The notes under the pieces were generated by a model, which searched no databases, was not told the origin of the DNA, and saw only the letters and a list, made by a program, of their open reading frames with translations. Position numbers and translations under genes: made by a program. 64,000 bases of DNA from Tenuifilum thalassicum (GTDB taxonomy: Bacteria > Bacteroidota > Bacteroidia > Bacteroidales > Tenuifilaceae), in contig NZ_CP041345.1 of assembly GCF_013265555.1 (NCBI RefSeq), positions 1,658,581 through 1,722,580 on the forward strand, in the 5' to 3' direction. Positions within the stretch are counted from its first letter, which is position 1, and each line of letters opens with the position of its first letter. Of the stretch, positions 36,305-44,295 are shown piece by piece.

Positions 36305-36760
36305 ATGAAACATTTTATATTTTTTTTAACTGGAATCGTGTTGCTATTTGGCAAATTAAGTGCACAAAATGCTAGATACGACTCGACTCTTGCTAAAAGA
36401 CTTTCTGCCGACGATTATGGAATGCGGATATACACTTTTGTTCTGCTAAAATCTGGAAAAGTAAATAACCTTTCGAAAGAATTAACCGACAGCATTTTTC
36501 GCGGTCACATGGATAATATAAACCAGCTCGAAAAGGAAGGTCAACTTATTATTGCAGGACCGTTTGGAAAAAACGAATACGGTTATCGTGGACTCTTCGT
36601 AATTAACGAAACAGATATAAGTAAAGTAAAAGAGATGCTAAATGCCGATCCCGCGATTAGTTCTGGTGTACTCGATGCTGAAATAATTAACTGGTATGGT
36701 TCAGCAGCAATCCCAATTTACTTAGATTTTCACAGTAAGATATGGAAGGAAATGCCATAA
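36305..36760 (+). CDS. Secreted YCII-like domain protein
   Basis: A 151-residue protein with a signal peptide (1-20, ending KLSAQ) and a YciI-like ferredoxin-fold domain: IYTFVLLKSGK, FRGHMDNINQLEKEGQLIIAG and YRGLFVINETDISKVKEML. The YCII family has a conserved His-Asp pair, here seen as H in FRGHMDN. The enzymatic role is unknown. The open frame extends to 36275, but the signal peptide sets the start at 36305. Confidence 0.72.
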   Translation: MKHFIFFLTGIVLLFGKLSAQNARYDSTLAKRLSADDYGMRIYTFVLLKSGKVNNLSKELTDSIFRGHMDNINQLEKEGQLIIAGPFGKNEYGYRGLFVINETDISKVKEMLNADPAISSGVLDAEIINWYGSAAIPIYLDFHSKIWKEMP

Positions 36761-36914
36761 GGAGATTTAAAAGTTATTCTTTAAGAGGCACTTAAAGGAT
36801 ATGTTTATTCTTTTTATTCGTTTTTTTACATATATATAAAACTTAACCTAACTTTAATTGTTTTAATGAAGCAAAAAGTTGAATGGTCAATGCTATAACT
36901 TTAATCATCGTAAA

Positions 36915-37709
36915 ATGAAAAAAGCCATTATCTTATTAATGTTGGTATTGCTTTTCCACCTATCGGAATCACAGGTGTTACATACCGAGAGTTTTGCAGT
37001 TATACTTGATACAAGCAAAACGATAAAAGGAAGTTTTACTCCAGATTTCAAGTTTCAAAACCTTAAGAAAGATCTTCTTGAATTTGAAAACACAACCGAT
37101 ATCACATTTAAATTTAAAGGGAATGCTATTACTATAGCCAATAAGATAGAACTTTCTAAATATGGCAAAGAGACACTACTGAGTGGAGGTTTTCTATACA
37201 TGGAATATCGAAGGATAATAGAAAAAAGGCGACTTGTTTTGGAACCTTATGCCCAAATGCATTGGTCCGATCCTCGTGGCCTGGAGTTGAAGTATGCTTC
37301 TGGTTTCAATTTTCGATACCGACTCTATTATAAAAACCTTATTGGAATGTACATTGGCTCAGGTCCTTTTTATGAGTTTGAACGATGGAATTACGATGGT
37401 GTTCCTGACGAGTTGTTACCACCAAATCCACAAAAGATTGAAAAACAAGATTTTAAGATAGGAAGTTATATTAGTTTCAAATGGAAAACTCCAATAAATT
37501 TAGATATTGACATTAGCCTTTACCATCAGAGTAAGCTAAATGAATTTTTCTATACACCTAGACTTGCTAGCAGCTCAAGTATAAAATATAATTTTACCGA
37601 TCATTTAGGTCTTATAGTTCAATATCAAACTATATATGATTATGCACCTGTTGTTCCAATAGATAAACTTTTCAATGTGTTGTCAACTACTATTGAAGTT
37701 TCATTTTAA
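36915..37709 (+). CDS. Outer membrane protein, DUF481-like
   Basis: A 264-residue protein with a signal peptide (1-19) and a beta-rich body with alternating hydrophobic strands, such as GFLYMEYRRIIEKRRLVLEP and NFRYRLYYKNLIGMYIGSG. It resembles DUF481 outer membrane barrel proteins. ATG 36915 is chosen over the open frame at 36879. It precedes the Trp leader; the trp promoter lies just after its stop, so they are separate units. Confidence 0.65.
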   Translation: MKKAIILLMLVLLFHLSESQVLHTESFAVILDTSKTIKGSFTPDFKFQNLKKDLLEFENTTDITFKFKGNAITIANKIELSKYGKETLLSGGFLYMEYRRIIEKRRLVLEPYAQMHWSDPRGLELKYASGFNFRYRLYYKNLIGMYIGSGPFYEFERWNYDGVPDELLPPNPQKIEKQDFKIGSYISFKWKTPINLDIDISLYHQSKLNEFFYTPRLASSSSIKYNFTDHLGLIVQYQTIYDYAPVVPIDKLFNVLSTTIEVSF

Positions 37710-37719
37710 TTAGAAAAAA

Positions 37720-37750
37720 TTGCGTAAAATGAAAATTTATCATATAATTG
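37720..37750 (+). promoter_or_regulatory. Candidate trp leader promoter
   Basis: TTG (37720-37722), a 20-base gap and TATAATTG (37743-37750), one mismatch from TAnnTTTG. If used, transcription would begin almost at the leader ATG 37755, giving a nearly leaderless leader peptide. A promoter further upstream is an alternative. Confidence 0.4.
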
Positions 37751-37754
37751 CAAT

Positions 37755-37814
37755 ATGAATATGAACAAAAACATATGGTGGTGGCATAAATTAATCCGAA
37801 CAAAAGGGGATTAG
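37755..37814 (+). CDS. trp leader peptide 1 (three consecutive Trp codons)
   Basis: A 19-residue ORF, MNMNKNIWWWHKLIRTKGD, with TGG TGG TGG at 37776-37784 and the stop at 37812-37814. Trp codons are rare, and three in a row just before a terminator and 250 bases ahead of trpB is the signature of ribosome-mediated attenuation. The second ATG (37761) is an alternative start. The stop codon lies inside the RNA segment that can pair with the terminator, as in classical leader systems. Confidence 0.85.
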   Translation: MNMNKNIWWWHKLIRTKGD

Positions 37815-37874
37815 TTTGGCCATTGCTTTTATAATATTTAAGCCGTAGGAAATCCCCTACGGCTTTTGTTTTTT
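37792..37874 (+). promoter_or_regulatory. trp attenuator: competing RNA hairpins and terminator
   Basis: Terminator: AAGCCGTAGG (37840-37849) pairs with CCTACGGCTT (37856-37865), followed by TTTTGTTTTTT. Anti-terminator: AGGGGATT (37805-37812) pairs with AATCCCCT (37851-37858), which includes part of the terminator arm. Protector: TAATCC (37792-37797) pairs with GGATTA (37808-37813). A ribosome stalled on the Trp codons would cover TAATCC and free GGGGATT to break the terminator; one reaching the stop would cover GGGGATT and allow termination. The pairings are seen; the mechanism is inferred from the E. coli trp model. Confidence 0.82.
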
Positions 37875-37888
37875 AAATATGCATTACT

Positions 37889-38014
37889 ATGAAAGTTCTA
37901 TTTAGGAAGTTTAATCAAAAATCGGTTTTTGCTCCATGGTGGTGGCGGGGGGTCCCCGCTGAAAACAGTAAGAATTTAGTCCGTACACCTTGCGGACATT
38001 TTCATCAATTTTAA
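37889..38014 (+). CDS. Second Trp-rich leader ORF upstream of trpB
   Basis: A 41-codon ORF after the first terminator, with APWWWRGVPAEN in frame: TGG TGG TGG at 37937-37945. It ends 52 bases before the trpB ATG. It shares the 11 bases ATGGTGGTGGC with leader 1. A strong hairpin GCGGGG-GGT-CCCCGC (37945-37959) follows the Trp codons immediately. A second hairpin (37979-37997, GTCCGTA/TGCGGAC) is followed by a weak T-rich run. It may be a second attenuator in tandem; the second terminator is much less convincing than the first. Confidence 0.55.
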   Translation: MKVLFRKFNQKSVFAPWWWRGVPAENSKNLVRTPCGHFHQF

Positions 38015-38066
38015 AAAATCATTCAAATTATTTTTTCATCAACGTTTAAAAGTAAAAGTTAATACC

Positions 38067-39269
38067 ATGGAAACCATAACAAACATAAGAGAACGCGAGA
38101 TTGTCAGGCCAAACGAAAGCATGTTAAAGTATAATGGACGTTACGGAGAGTATGGTGGTGCATATATACCTGATGTTTTGGCAAAGCCATTGGAAAAACT
38201 TGCATCAGAGTTCGAAAAACTTGCTAGAACATCTACTTTCCAACATGAGTTAATCTACCTGTTAAAACAGTACGTTGGGAGGCCATCGCCACTGTATAGG
38301 GCAAGCCGACTATCGGAGTATATTGGTTCAACCATCTACCTGAAACGAGAGGACCTAAACCATACCGGAGCACATAAAATAAACAACACAATAGGTCAGG
38401 TCCTGGTTGCCAAGCATATGGGTGCTAAGGAGATAATAGCAGAAACTGGAGCCGGCCAGCATGGAGTAGCAACAGCCACTGCCGCAGCACTCATGGGAAT
38501 ACCTTGCAAGGTGTTTATGGGCGCTAAGGATGCCGAGCGTCAGGCGCTGAATGTAAGGCGAATGAAATTGCTGGGTGCCGAGGTTATCACCACAACCATG
38601 GGAACGGCAACGTTAAAGGACGCTGTTGATGCGGCATTAATGTACTATGTAGATCATCCCGATTCGTTTTACTTGCTAGGCTCACAGGTGGGACCACACC
38701 CCTACCCTAAAATGGTTGGATATTTTCAAAGCGTAATAGGAAACGAGGCTCGAGAACAAATCCTTGATCAGGAAGGACGCCTACCCAATTCAATATTTGC
38801 TTGCGCAGGAGGAGGCTCTAACGCCATAGGCCTATTCTCAGGATTTTTAGAAGATGCAGAGGTAGAGATTTTTGGAGCAGAAGGAGGAGGCTTAGGTAAG
38901 CCTGGTTATACCGCAGCAACGCTATCGTATGGAAAACCAGGAGTTTTCCAGGGGACTTACTCCTACTGCCTGGTCGATGAAAATGGCAACCCTTGTGAAT
39001 CGCATTCAGTGGCTGCAGGATTAGATTACCCTGGCATTAGTCCACAGCACGCCTATCTTAAAGATACGGGGCGCGCTAAATACTTCCCTGTTTCCGATGA
39101 TGAGGCTTTAAAAGCATTTGAGCTGCTATCGCAACTGGAAGGAATCATTCCTGCAATTGAATCGAGTCATGCGGTTGCACTCGCTGCCAAACTGCTTAAA
39201 AATAAAAAACAGCTTGCCATTGTTAACCTATCGGGTCGTGGCGACAAGGATGTTGAAAGAGAATTTTAG
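38067..39269 (+). CDS. trpB: Tryptophan synthase beta subunit
   Basis: A 400-residue TrpB, which joins indole and serine to make tryptophan with PLP. The PLP lysine is in NHTGAHKINNT (about residue 102), with AETGAGQHGVATATAAAL, CAGGGSNAIG (phosphate loop) and NLSGRGDKDVE at the C-terminus. It is the TrpB1 type that normally works with TrpA. No trpA or other trp gene follows; the next gene is unrelated and a terminator lies at 39297. The Trp leaders upstream show it is regulated by Trp supply as a single-gene unit. Confidence 0.95.
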   Translation: METITNIREREIVRPNESMLKYNGRYGEYGGAYIPDVLAKPLEKLASEFEKLARTSTFQHELIYLLKQYVGRPSPLYRASRLSEYIGSTIYLKREDLNHTGAHKINNTIGQVLVAKHMGAKEIIAETGAGQHGVATATAAALMGIPCKVFMGAKDAERQALNVRRMKLLGAEVITTTMGTATLKDAVDAALMYYVDHPDSFYLLGSQVGPHPYPKMVGYFQSVIGNEAREQILDQEGRLPNSIFACAGGGSNAIGLFSGFLEDAEVEIFGAEGGGLGKPGYTAATLSYGKPGVFQGTYSYCLVDENGNPCESHSVAAGLDYPGISPQHAYLKDTGRAKYFPVSDDEALKAFELLSQLEGIIPAIESSHAVALAAKLLKNKKQLAIVNLSGRGDKDVEREF

Positions 39270-39296
39270 GTTGAGGATTGGAATAATTGCTGTTTT

Positions 39297-39330
39297 GGGG
39301 AGTGTCGGTATGGCACTCCCTCTTTATTTT
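39297..39330 (+). terminator. Rho-independent terminator after trpB
   Basis: GGGAGTG (39298-39304) pairs with CACTCCC (39314-39320), followed by TCTTTATTTTT. It ends the trpB transcript about 30 bases after the stop. Confidence 0.8.
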
Positions 39331-39443
39331 TACTTGCTACAATTAATTTTTTGCACGAAATTTGAATTCATAAATCAATTCTTTCCGGGTGGTAATACGG
39401 ATTACTAGTAAATAACTTATGTGTAAATAAAAATTAAAGCTTA

Positions 39444-40256
39444 ATGATGAGAAAGATTATACTGGTTCTGCTGCTTCAACTTGGGCTTACAGTTTCAGCA
39501 CAAGATGCTATTAAAGTTGAAAATGCCACAGGCAGGCAAATAATTGCAGGAAGTACAAGCGAGGAAGAAGCACGAGTTAAGGCAATCGCACAAGCCAAAG
39601 TCGATGCCCTTCGCAAGGCAGGAGTTGCCGAACATATCCAATCGTATGAAATGCTATATAAGAGCGAGGTTAACAATAAGTTTGACGAGGTATTCATGAG
39701 CGATATGCTTTCTGAAATAAGAGGAGCGGTAAGAAAATATGAGATAGTAAAAATTGATAAGGGCATTGACGAATTTCAAAACTTTTACGTAGAGGCAACC
39801 ATTAAAGCCGAGGTAATTCTATACAACAAAGGCAAAGACCCTGCGTTCCAGGTTAGTATCGATGGAATTAAACAGGGATATCAGAGTGGTGAAAAAATGA
39901 AGTATTCGGTTACACCGACTCAAGATTGCTATCTCAACATTTTCAACCTTTACGAGAATAATGCCTCGCTTATTTACCCTAACCAGTATGAGAAAAGTAG
40001 ATTGTTTAAGGCAGGTGAAACGGTAACTTTTCCGTTAAGCGACCTAATTGATGGTTATACCCTTGAAAAAAGTACTAGTGAACCTGAAAAGAACAAGCTC
40101 GTATTTGTTTTTACAAAAGAGGATATCCCATATATCAACTTCAAGCTGAATCAGGAAGGGGATCAAATCACCTCGTTTGAGGATATTTCGGCTTGGCTAT
40201 TCAGCATATCGCCCGACAGAAGAGTAAACTATTTTGTTCAGTTTGTTATTTACTAG
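39444..40256 (+). CDS. Secreted DUF4384 domain protein
   Basis: A 270-residue protein with a signal peptide (1-20, ending VSAQ). An N-terminal part of about 100 residues has LPP20-like features (EEEARVKAIAQAKVDALRKA), then a DUF4384-like domain (about 135-230) with YSVTPTQDCYLNIFNLYENN and IYPNQYEKSRLFKAGE. The DUF4384 function is unclear; it occurs in envelope proteins. The last 11 bases overlap the end of the convergent DUF71 gene. Confidence 0.72.
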   Translation: MMRKIILVLLLQLGLTVSAQDAIKVENATGRQIIAGSTSEEEARVKAIAQAKVDALRKAGVAEHIQSYEMLYKSEVNNKFDEVFMSDMLSEIRGAVRKYEIVKIDKGIDEFQNFYVEATIKAEVILYNKGKDPAFQVSIDGIKQGYQSGEKMKYSVTPTQDCYLNIFNLYENNASLIYPNQYEKSRLFKAGETVTFPLSDLIDGYTLEKSTSEPEKNKLVFVFTKEDIPYINFKLNQEGDQITSFEDISAWLFSISPDRRVNYFVQFVIY

Positions 40257-40944
40257 CTAGCTCAATAAACCAAAACGGTTTTACCCCATCACCCTTAGAG
40301 TTGGGATATTCTACCTTTATTTTTTCACCCAAATCAAACTTAACTGGTTTGGTAAAAATTGGGCCATCAAACACAAAGCTGTGAAATTCGCCATTTTCTC
40401 CACAGACATCAACATTATCTGGAAGGTTGGTGATAAACATTGAGGAGTAATGTTTCCCTACAAAAGAACTATCAAGCAATTCACCATCAACACAGGTTAC
40501 AATAGATTTAAACTGGTTTGCCAAGAACTCCTTTGCAATGTCGGTCGATTTTGTTCCCCAAAGTGGAAAGATTGGCTTTAACCCTATTTTAGCCAGCTGT
40601 TTCTCTCTATATCTTTTAATATCTTCAAGAAAAATATCGCCAAACACAACACCTTCAACCCCGGATTCTTTCATGGAAACCATAAAATCGCCCATTATTC
40701 TCTCATAATCGTCCATGGTACAGTTATCGGGGAGTGTTATAACATGAAGAGGAATACCAATTGACTCCGCTTGCTTTTTAAGTAGTTTTAGCGAAACACC
40801 ATGCATCGATATACGCTGAGTGGTTTGATTTATTGTTGTAACCAAACCAGCAACGTTCAAGCTATTGCCACTCAGGCATCGATATAAAGCAAGAGCGGAG
40901 TCTTTACCCCCGCTCCAGCTCATAATACATTTCATCTTACTCAT
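40246..40944 (-). CDS. DUF71/COG2102 PP-loop ATP pyrophosphatase, B12-cluster type
   Basis: A 232-residue PP-loop protein. SWSGGKDSALALYR at residues 9-22 is the ATP pyrophosphatase loop, and GVEGVVFGDIFLEDIKRYRE is the DUF71 signature. Eukaryotic and archaeal relatives make diphthamide, which bacteria lack; a bacterial subgroup has been predicted from gene context to act in vitamin B12 salvage. Its position as the last gene of a cobalamin riboswitch operon with BtuB and a BtuG-like protein fits that subgroup. The start ATG touches the preceding gene's stop. Confidence 0.82.
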   Translation of the reverse strand: MSKMKCIMSWSGGKDSALALYRCLSGNSLNVAGLVTTINQTTQRISMHGVSLKLLKKQAESIGIPLHVITLPDNCTMDDYERIMGDFMVSMKESGVEGVVFGDIFLEDIKRYREKQLAKIGLKPIFPLWGTKSTDIAKEFLANQFKSIVTCVDGELLDSSFVGKHYSSMFITNLPDNVDVCGENGEFHSFVFDGPIFTKPVKFDLGEKIKVEYPNSKGDGVKPFWFIELASK

Positions 40945-42020
40945 TAGTTGAAAATTACACCATTAGGGCCAATACCAACTTCAACCTCTTTCTTAGGACC
41001 AGTAAAATCGCTTGCATATACTTTTAAAACGCCTGCTCCAGTGAAGCTAGGTGCTTCGAGGCAATAGATATCGCCATTGTTAGGATTTACATTAAATCCG
41101 TAGTACGAACCTAAAATTGAAGGTTGTTCAGGAATTGAGGTAGCATTAATTGAAATGCTAAAGATACCATTAAAACCGTATCCGCCTCCAAAGTAAATAG
41201 TTTGTTTATCAGGGCTAATATCAATATGCGAAGGATGCTTACTATCAAATAATGCGATAGTCTTTTCCACCTCTTTGGTATTAGGATTAATCACAACCAA
41301 CGATGATGGTTTGCTTCCAACTATATTCCAGTTGGCATCATAAATGGTAGTACCAGAGCAAATTGCCCAAATCTTACCATTTGCATCGGTAACCATCTCT
41401 TTTGGACAAAAACCAACATATAGAGTATCCTCAACCTTATTAGTGCTTGGGTTGATTACAAAAATGGTGGAATCTGTTCCAAAACCACCGCTATTAGCAA
41501 CCCAAATACGGCCAGCTGCGTAAATTATACCTTCGGCTCCTGAACCAACAGGTATAGAGTCTACTTTGGTTAAGGTAGATGTGTTATACACCATTACAGC
41601 CCCATTTTGTCCCCAACCATTCCATTGGGAAATATAGATATTATCATCGGCTACAGCAGCATAGCGAGGATTATTTAGGTTCTCAATTACACCTGCTTGC
41701 ATAAAGTCGGCGCTATTAACCACTTCAACCTTGCCAGAATTGTTAACAACAAGGTAGATTTTACCCTTTGACTTAATCGCACTTTGTAAAACATCACCTA
41801 ATGGGCGACTGTTAACGCTTTTAAAAACACCATTAACAGTTGAATCGGTGTTATAGCTTACCCAGCTAACCGATGCGTTTGAACTCCCAAAAGCACCCTC
41901 GTTTAAAACAAATGCACCTTTTTCAAACCTTCCTGGTTCCGAGTCGTCGTTATCGCACGACACCAATCCAAATGCTGAAAAAGCGAATAATGCAGCTAAT
42001 AAAATTACGTTTCTTTTCAT
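40944..42020 (-). CDS. BtuG-like surface lipoprotein (beta-propeller)
   Basis: A 358-residue lipoprotein with lipobox GLVSC (Cys about 22) followed by an acidic stretch DNDDSE, typical of surface-exported Bacteroidota lipoproteins. The body contains repeated propeller blades (VVNNSGKVEVVNSADFMQ, VFVINPSTNKVEDTLYVG-type repeats), DUF5074/YncE-like. BtuG of Bacteroides is such a protein; it binds B12 on the cell surface and hands it to BtuB. The location between btuB and the DUF71 gene supports this role. It starts 23 bases after btuB. Confidence 0.8.
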   Translation of the reverse strand: MKRNVILLAALFAFSAFGLVSCDNDDSEPGRFEKGAFVLNEGAFGSSNASVSWVSYNTDSTVNGVFKSVNSRPLGDVLQSAIKSKGKIYLVVNNSGKVEVVNSADFMQAGVIENLNNPRYAAVADDNIYISQWNGWGQNGAVMVYNTSTLTKVDSIPVGSGAEGIIYAAGRIWVANSGGFGTDSTIFVINPSTNKVEDTLYVGFCPKEMVTDANGKIWAICSGTTIYDANWNIVGSKPSSLVVINPNTKEVEKTIALFDSKHPSHIDISPDKQTIYFGGGYGFNGIFSISINATSIPEQPSILGSYYGFNVNPNNGDIYCLEAPSFTGAGVLKVYASDFTGPKKEVEVGIGPNGVIFN

Positions 42021-42043
42021 GATACTTAGTTTTTAATTGATTA

Positions 42044-43963
42044 CTATCTAGTTGATTTTGATTGAATTTCGACATTAAGCCTAACAAAATAGTTCCTTAA
42101 AGGCATAGCATAGTTACGCATGAGCTGATATTGCTCATTCCACACATTATTAATGCCCACGCTAATGCTTGCCTTACTACCTGCTAATGAAAAGTTATAT
42201 GCTAGTACAGCATCACCTAAATTATAGTATGGTAGCTTGTTCTGGTCATCGGTATAACGTTCCGATGCAAATGAATGCGTGTATAGAATGCTAAACCCAT
42301 TATAAGACAACGAAAACGATCCCCCCACCCGATGACGCGGAACATATATCATAGGTTTTCCATCGTAATCGCCTATATCGTATACTTTTGAATTTGTATA
42401 GGTGTAACTTAAATCGGAAATCACTTTAATTCGTCGACTCCCAATATTAAACCTCAGAAAACCTTCAATCCCATTTGATTTTCCATGGTTAAAGTTATCG
42501 GGCTTCCAGCGCCCATTATCGTTAGCATCGGGAAGCCAAACAATCCAATCGTTTAGCTCTGTTATGTAATATGTAACCGATAAGGATAATCTTCCAGCAG
42601 GTAATGACACAATAAAATCAGCGCCTCCATCGGCATTCCAACCATGTTCAGGTTTTAAATCGGGGTTTCCAGATGCAAATGTAGTTGTAGCCCAGTACAA
42701 ATCATTTAGTGTAGGCAGGCGATAGCTGGTTGCAGCCGATGCTTTTAGCCTCATCCATTTGAAAACCTCTAACTCAACCCCACCCGAGGCGACAACTGGA
42801 ATAAAATCACCATCAACAAGCTCATCGCGAACTGATGTTGCAACGGTAACCCTGCTGTCAAAAAAACGGTTAACCATAGAAGCGTATGCAGAAATACGAT
42901 TTCTAACAGCATTCTTGATATAGCTGTCTGATTTGGCCATATCGATTGTATGCCCAACACCCGCAACAATTTCGCTTTTTGAAAAGACCTCTTTCTTTAA
43001 CTCAATCTCATTTATAAGCTGTTTACTTCTGTTATTGCTATAAATATTACTTGTAGAATCTTCGTACCTATTTTTGGCATTCACGTATGCATTCTTAAAT
43101 CTGACAGAAAATTTGCTTAGCTCAGAAACGAGGTTCGATGAAAGAGCATAATTATTATCAACCTGATTAGCATGAGAGGCCTGATAGCTACTCATAAGTG
43201 TTTGCACATTCTTATCGTTACTAGTTAGCCAACCTGAAAAATTCCATAGACTATTTTGACCAATTCGAACCGATACATCGGCCATTAGTCCATGAAGTTT
43301 GGCTTGAGCATTAGATATTCGTTCGCGGGGATTTCCAAACTTATAGGTATTAATAAACTCAAAATCGTTATCGGCCCATGTTCCATTGTACTTTAGCGAG
43401 AGGGCTAAGTTTTGGGTTCCGTACTTTCCACTTGCAACTACACCTCGAGTATGGCCATCGCCATAAATAGTTCCTACTTCTATTCCATTAGGTTGTTGAA
43501 GCAAGCTCTTACTTTCCAGAATAACAATCCCAGAGATAGCGCCACTACCATAAATAGTGCCATTACCCCCGTGTTGCACCTTTATACTATTGAAAAGCAT
43601 TGTTGGCAGTTGCGAAAGGTTGACACCTCCATTCATAGGACTTTGCAAGTTTATTCCATTCCACACTACTGCAGTATGAACCGAACTCCCCCCCCTCAGG
43701 GCAATGGATGATAGCCCACCAACCCCATAGGTACGAATACTAGCACCAGACGACTGAAGCAATTCGGAAAGGTTTCGACCTTCGAAGGTTTTAAGTTTCA
43801 GTGAGTCAACCTTAAAACTATTAGTACCAATAGTATGCGATTGCCTATAGGTAGAATATATAGCCACCTCATCAACCCTAATGGTATCGTCGATACTCAT
43901 TTGGGCCTGAACGATAGCAGGGAATAAAATAGCTCCAACAATACAACCTTTTACAAAACGCAT
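42044..43963 (-). CDS. btuB: TonB-dependent vitamin B12 receptor (BtuB-like)
   Basis: A 639-residue TonB-dependent receptor. Signal peptide (1-20, ending VQAQ); a TonB-box-like segment around DTIRVDEVAIYST; plug domain about 35-150 with LSSIALRGGSSVHTAVVWNG and GNGTIYGSGAISGIVILE; barrel with a C-terminal aromatic end. The substrate is assigned from the cobalamin riboswitch just upstream and the BtuG-like neighbour. The length fits BtuB (about 600-680). Confidence 0.87.
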   Translation of the reverse strand: MRFVKGCIVGAILFPAIVQAQMSIDDTIRVDEVAIYSTYRQSHTIGTNSFKVDSLKLKTFEGRNLSELLQSSGASIRTYGVGGLSSIALRGGSSVHTAVVWNGINLQSPMNGGVNLSQLPTMLFNSIKVQHGGNGTIYGSGAISGIVILESKSLLQQPNGIEVGTIYGDGHTRGVVASGKYGTQNLALSLKYNGTWADNDFEFINTYKFGNPRERISNAQAKLHGLMADVSVRIGQNSLWNFSGWLTSNDKNVQTLMSSYQASHANQVDNNYALSSNLVSELSKFSVRFKNAYVNAKNRYEDSTSNIYSNNRSKQLINEIELKKEVFSKSEIVAGVGHTIDMAKSDSYIKNAVRNRISAYASMVNRFFDSRVTVATSVRDELVDGDFIPVVASGGVELEVFKWMRLKASAATSYRLPTLNDLYWATTTFASGNPDLKPEHGWNADGGADFIVSLPAGRLSLSVTYYITELNDWIVWLPDANDNGRWKPDNFNHGKSNGIEGFLRFNIGSRRIKVISDLSYTYTNSKVYDIGDYDGKPMIYVPRHRVGGSFSLSYNGFSILYTHSFASERYTDDQNKLPYYNLGDAVLAYNFSLAGSKASISVGINNVWNEQYQLMRNYAMPLRNYFVRLNVEIQSKSTR

Positions 43964-44018
43964 TGCTACAAATGATTAATTCATTTTTTAATCATTCGCA
44001 GCGCTCGGACTAAGGGAA

Positions 44019-44046
44019 AATAGAACGGAAAAATAGATGTTCTATT
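44019..44046 (-). promoter_or_regulatory. Possible expression-platform hairpin of the B12 riboswitch
   Basis: AATAGAAC and GTTCTATT form a perfect 8-base stem between the riboswitch and btuB. On the minus strand it is followed by TTCCC, so it is a weak terminator at best; it may work on translation instead. Confidence 0.4.
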
Positions 44047-44079
44047 CTTCGCTTTTCACCCGAAAGCTACGAAAAAAAC

Positions 44080-44245
44080 TATGCGTTTGGCAGGTCTTCT
44101 GGCTTGCTCAACCTTTTACAGCCTTCCCATCAGGCAAATCCTAACAGTGGCAGAGGGTGTAAAAGGCATTTCAATGAGCTTACAGCTGCGGGGACAGCCC
44201 CGGAATTGCACCGGGTTCCCTTTTAAGCCCTAATGGGCACCAAAT
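44080..44245 (-). ncRNA. Cobalamin (vitamin B12) riboswitch
   Basis: The minus strand contains the B12 box AGCCAGAAGACCTGCC (44104-44089), the GGTGCCC, GGGAACCCGGTGCAATTCC and CGGGGCTGTCCCCGCAGCTGTAA segments in the correct order. Adenosyl- or other cobalamins bound to this RNA lower expression of the genes below. It controls btuB, the btuG-like gene and probably the DUF71 gene. Boundaries are approximate. Confidence 0.93.
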
Positions 44246-44250
44246 CGCTG

Positions 44251-44281
44251 CAATATTAGCACTAAAAGTTGAGTTGTGCAA
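44251..44281 (-). promoter_or_regulatory. Candidate promoter of the B12 operon
   Basis: Minus strand: TTG (44281-44279), a 20-base gap and TAATATTG (44258-44251), one mismatch from TAnnTTTG. It lies directly ahead of the riboswitch. The IS30 end at about 44296 is only about 15 bases further upstream. Confidence 0.55.
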
Positions 44282-44295
44282 GAAAGGAAACCGTA

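Noticed and set aside
36232-36354. N-terminal extension of the TPR protein
   Set aside because: It would overlap the start region of the divergent YCII gene, and the signal peptide clearly starts at the internal ATG 36231.
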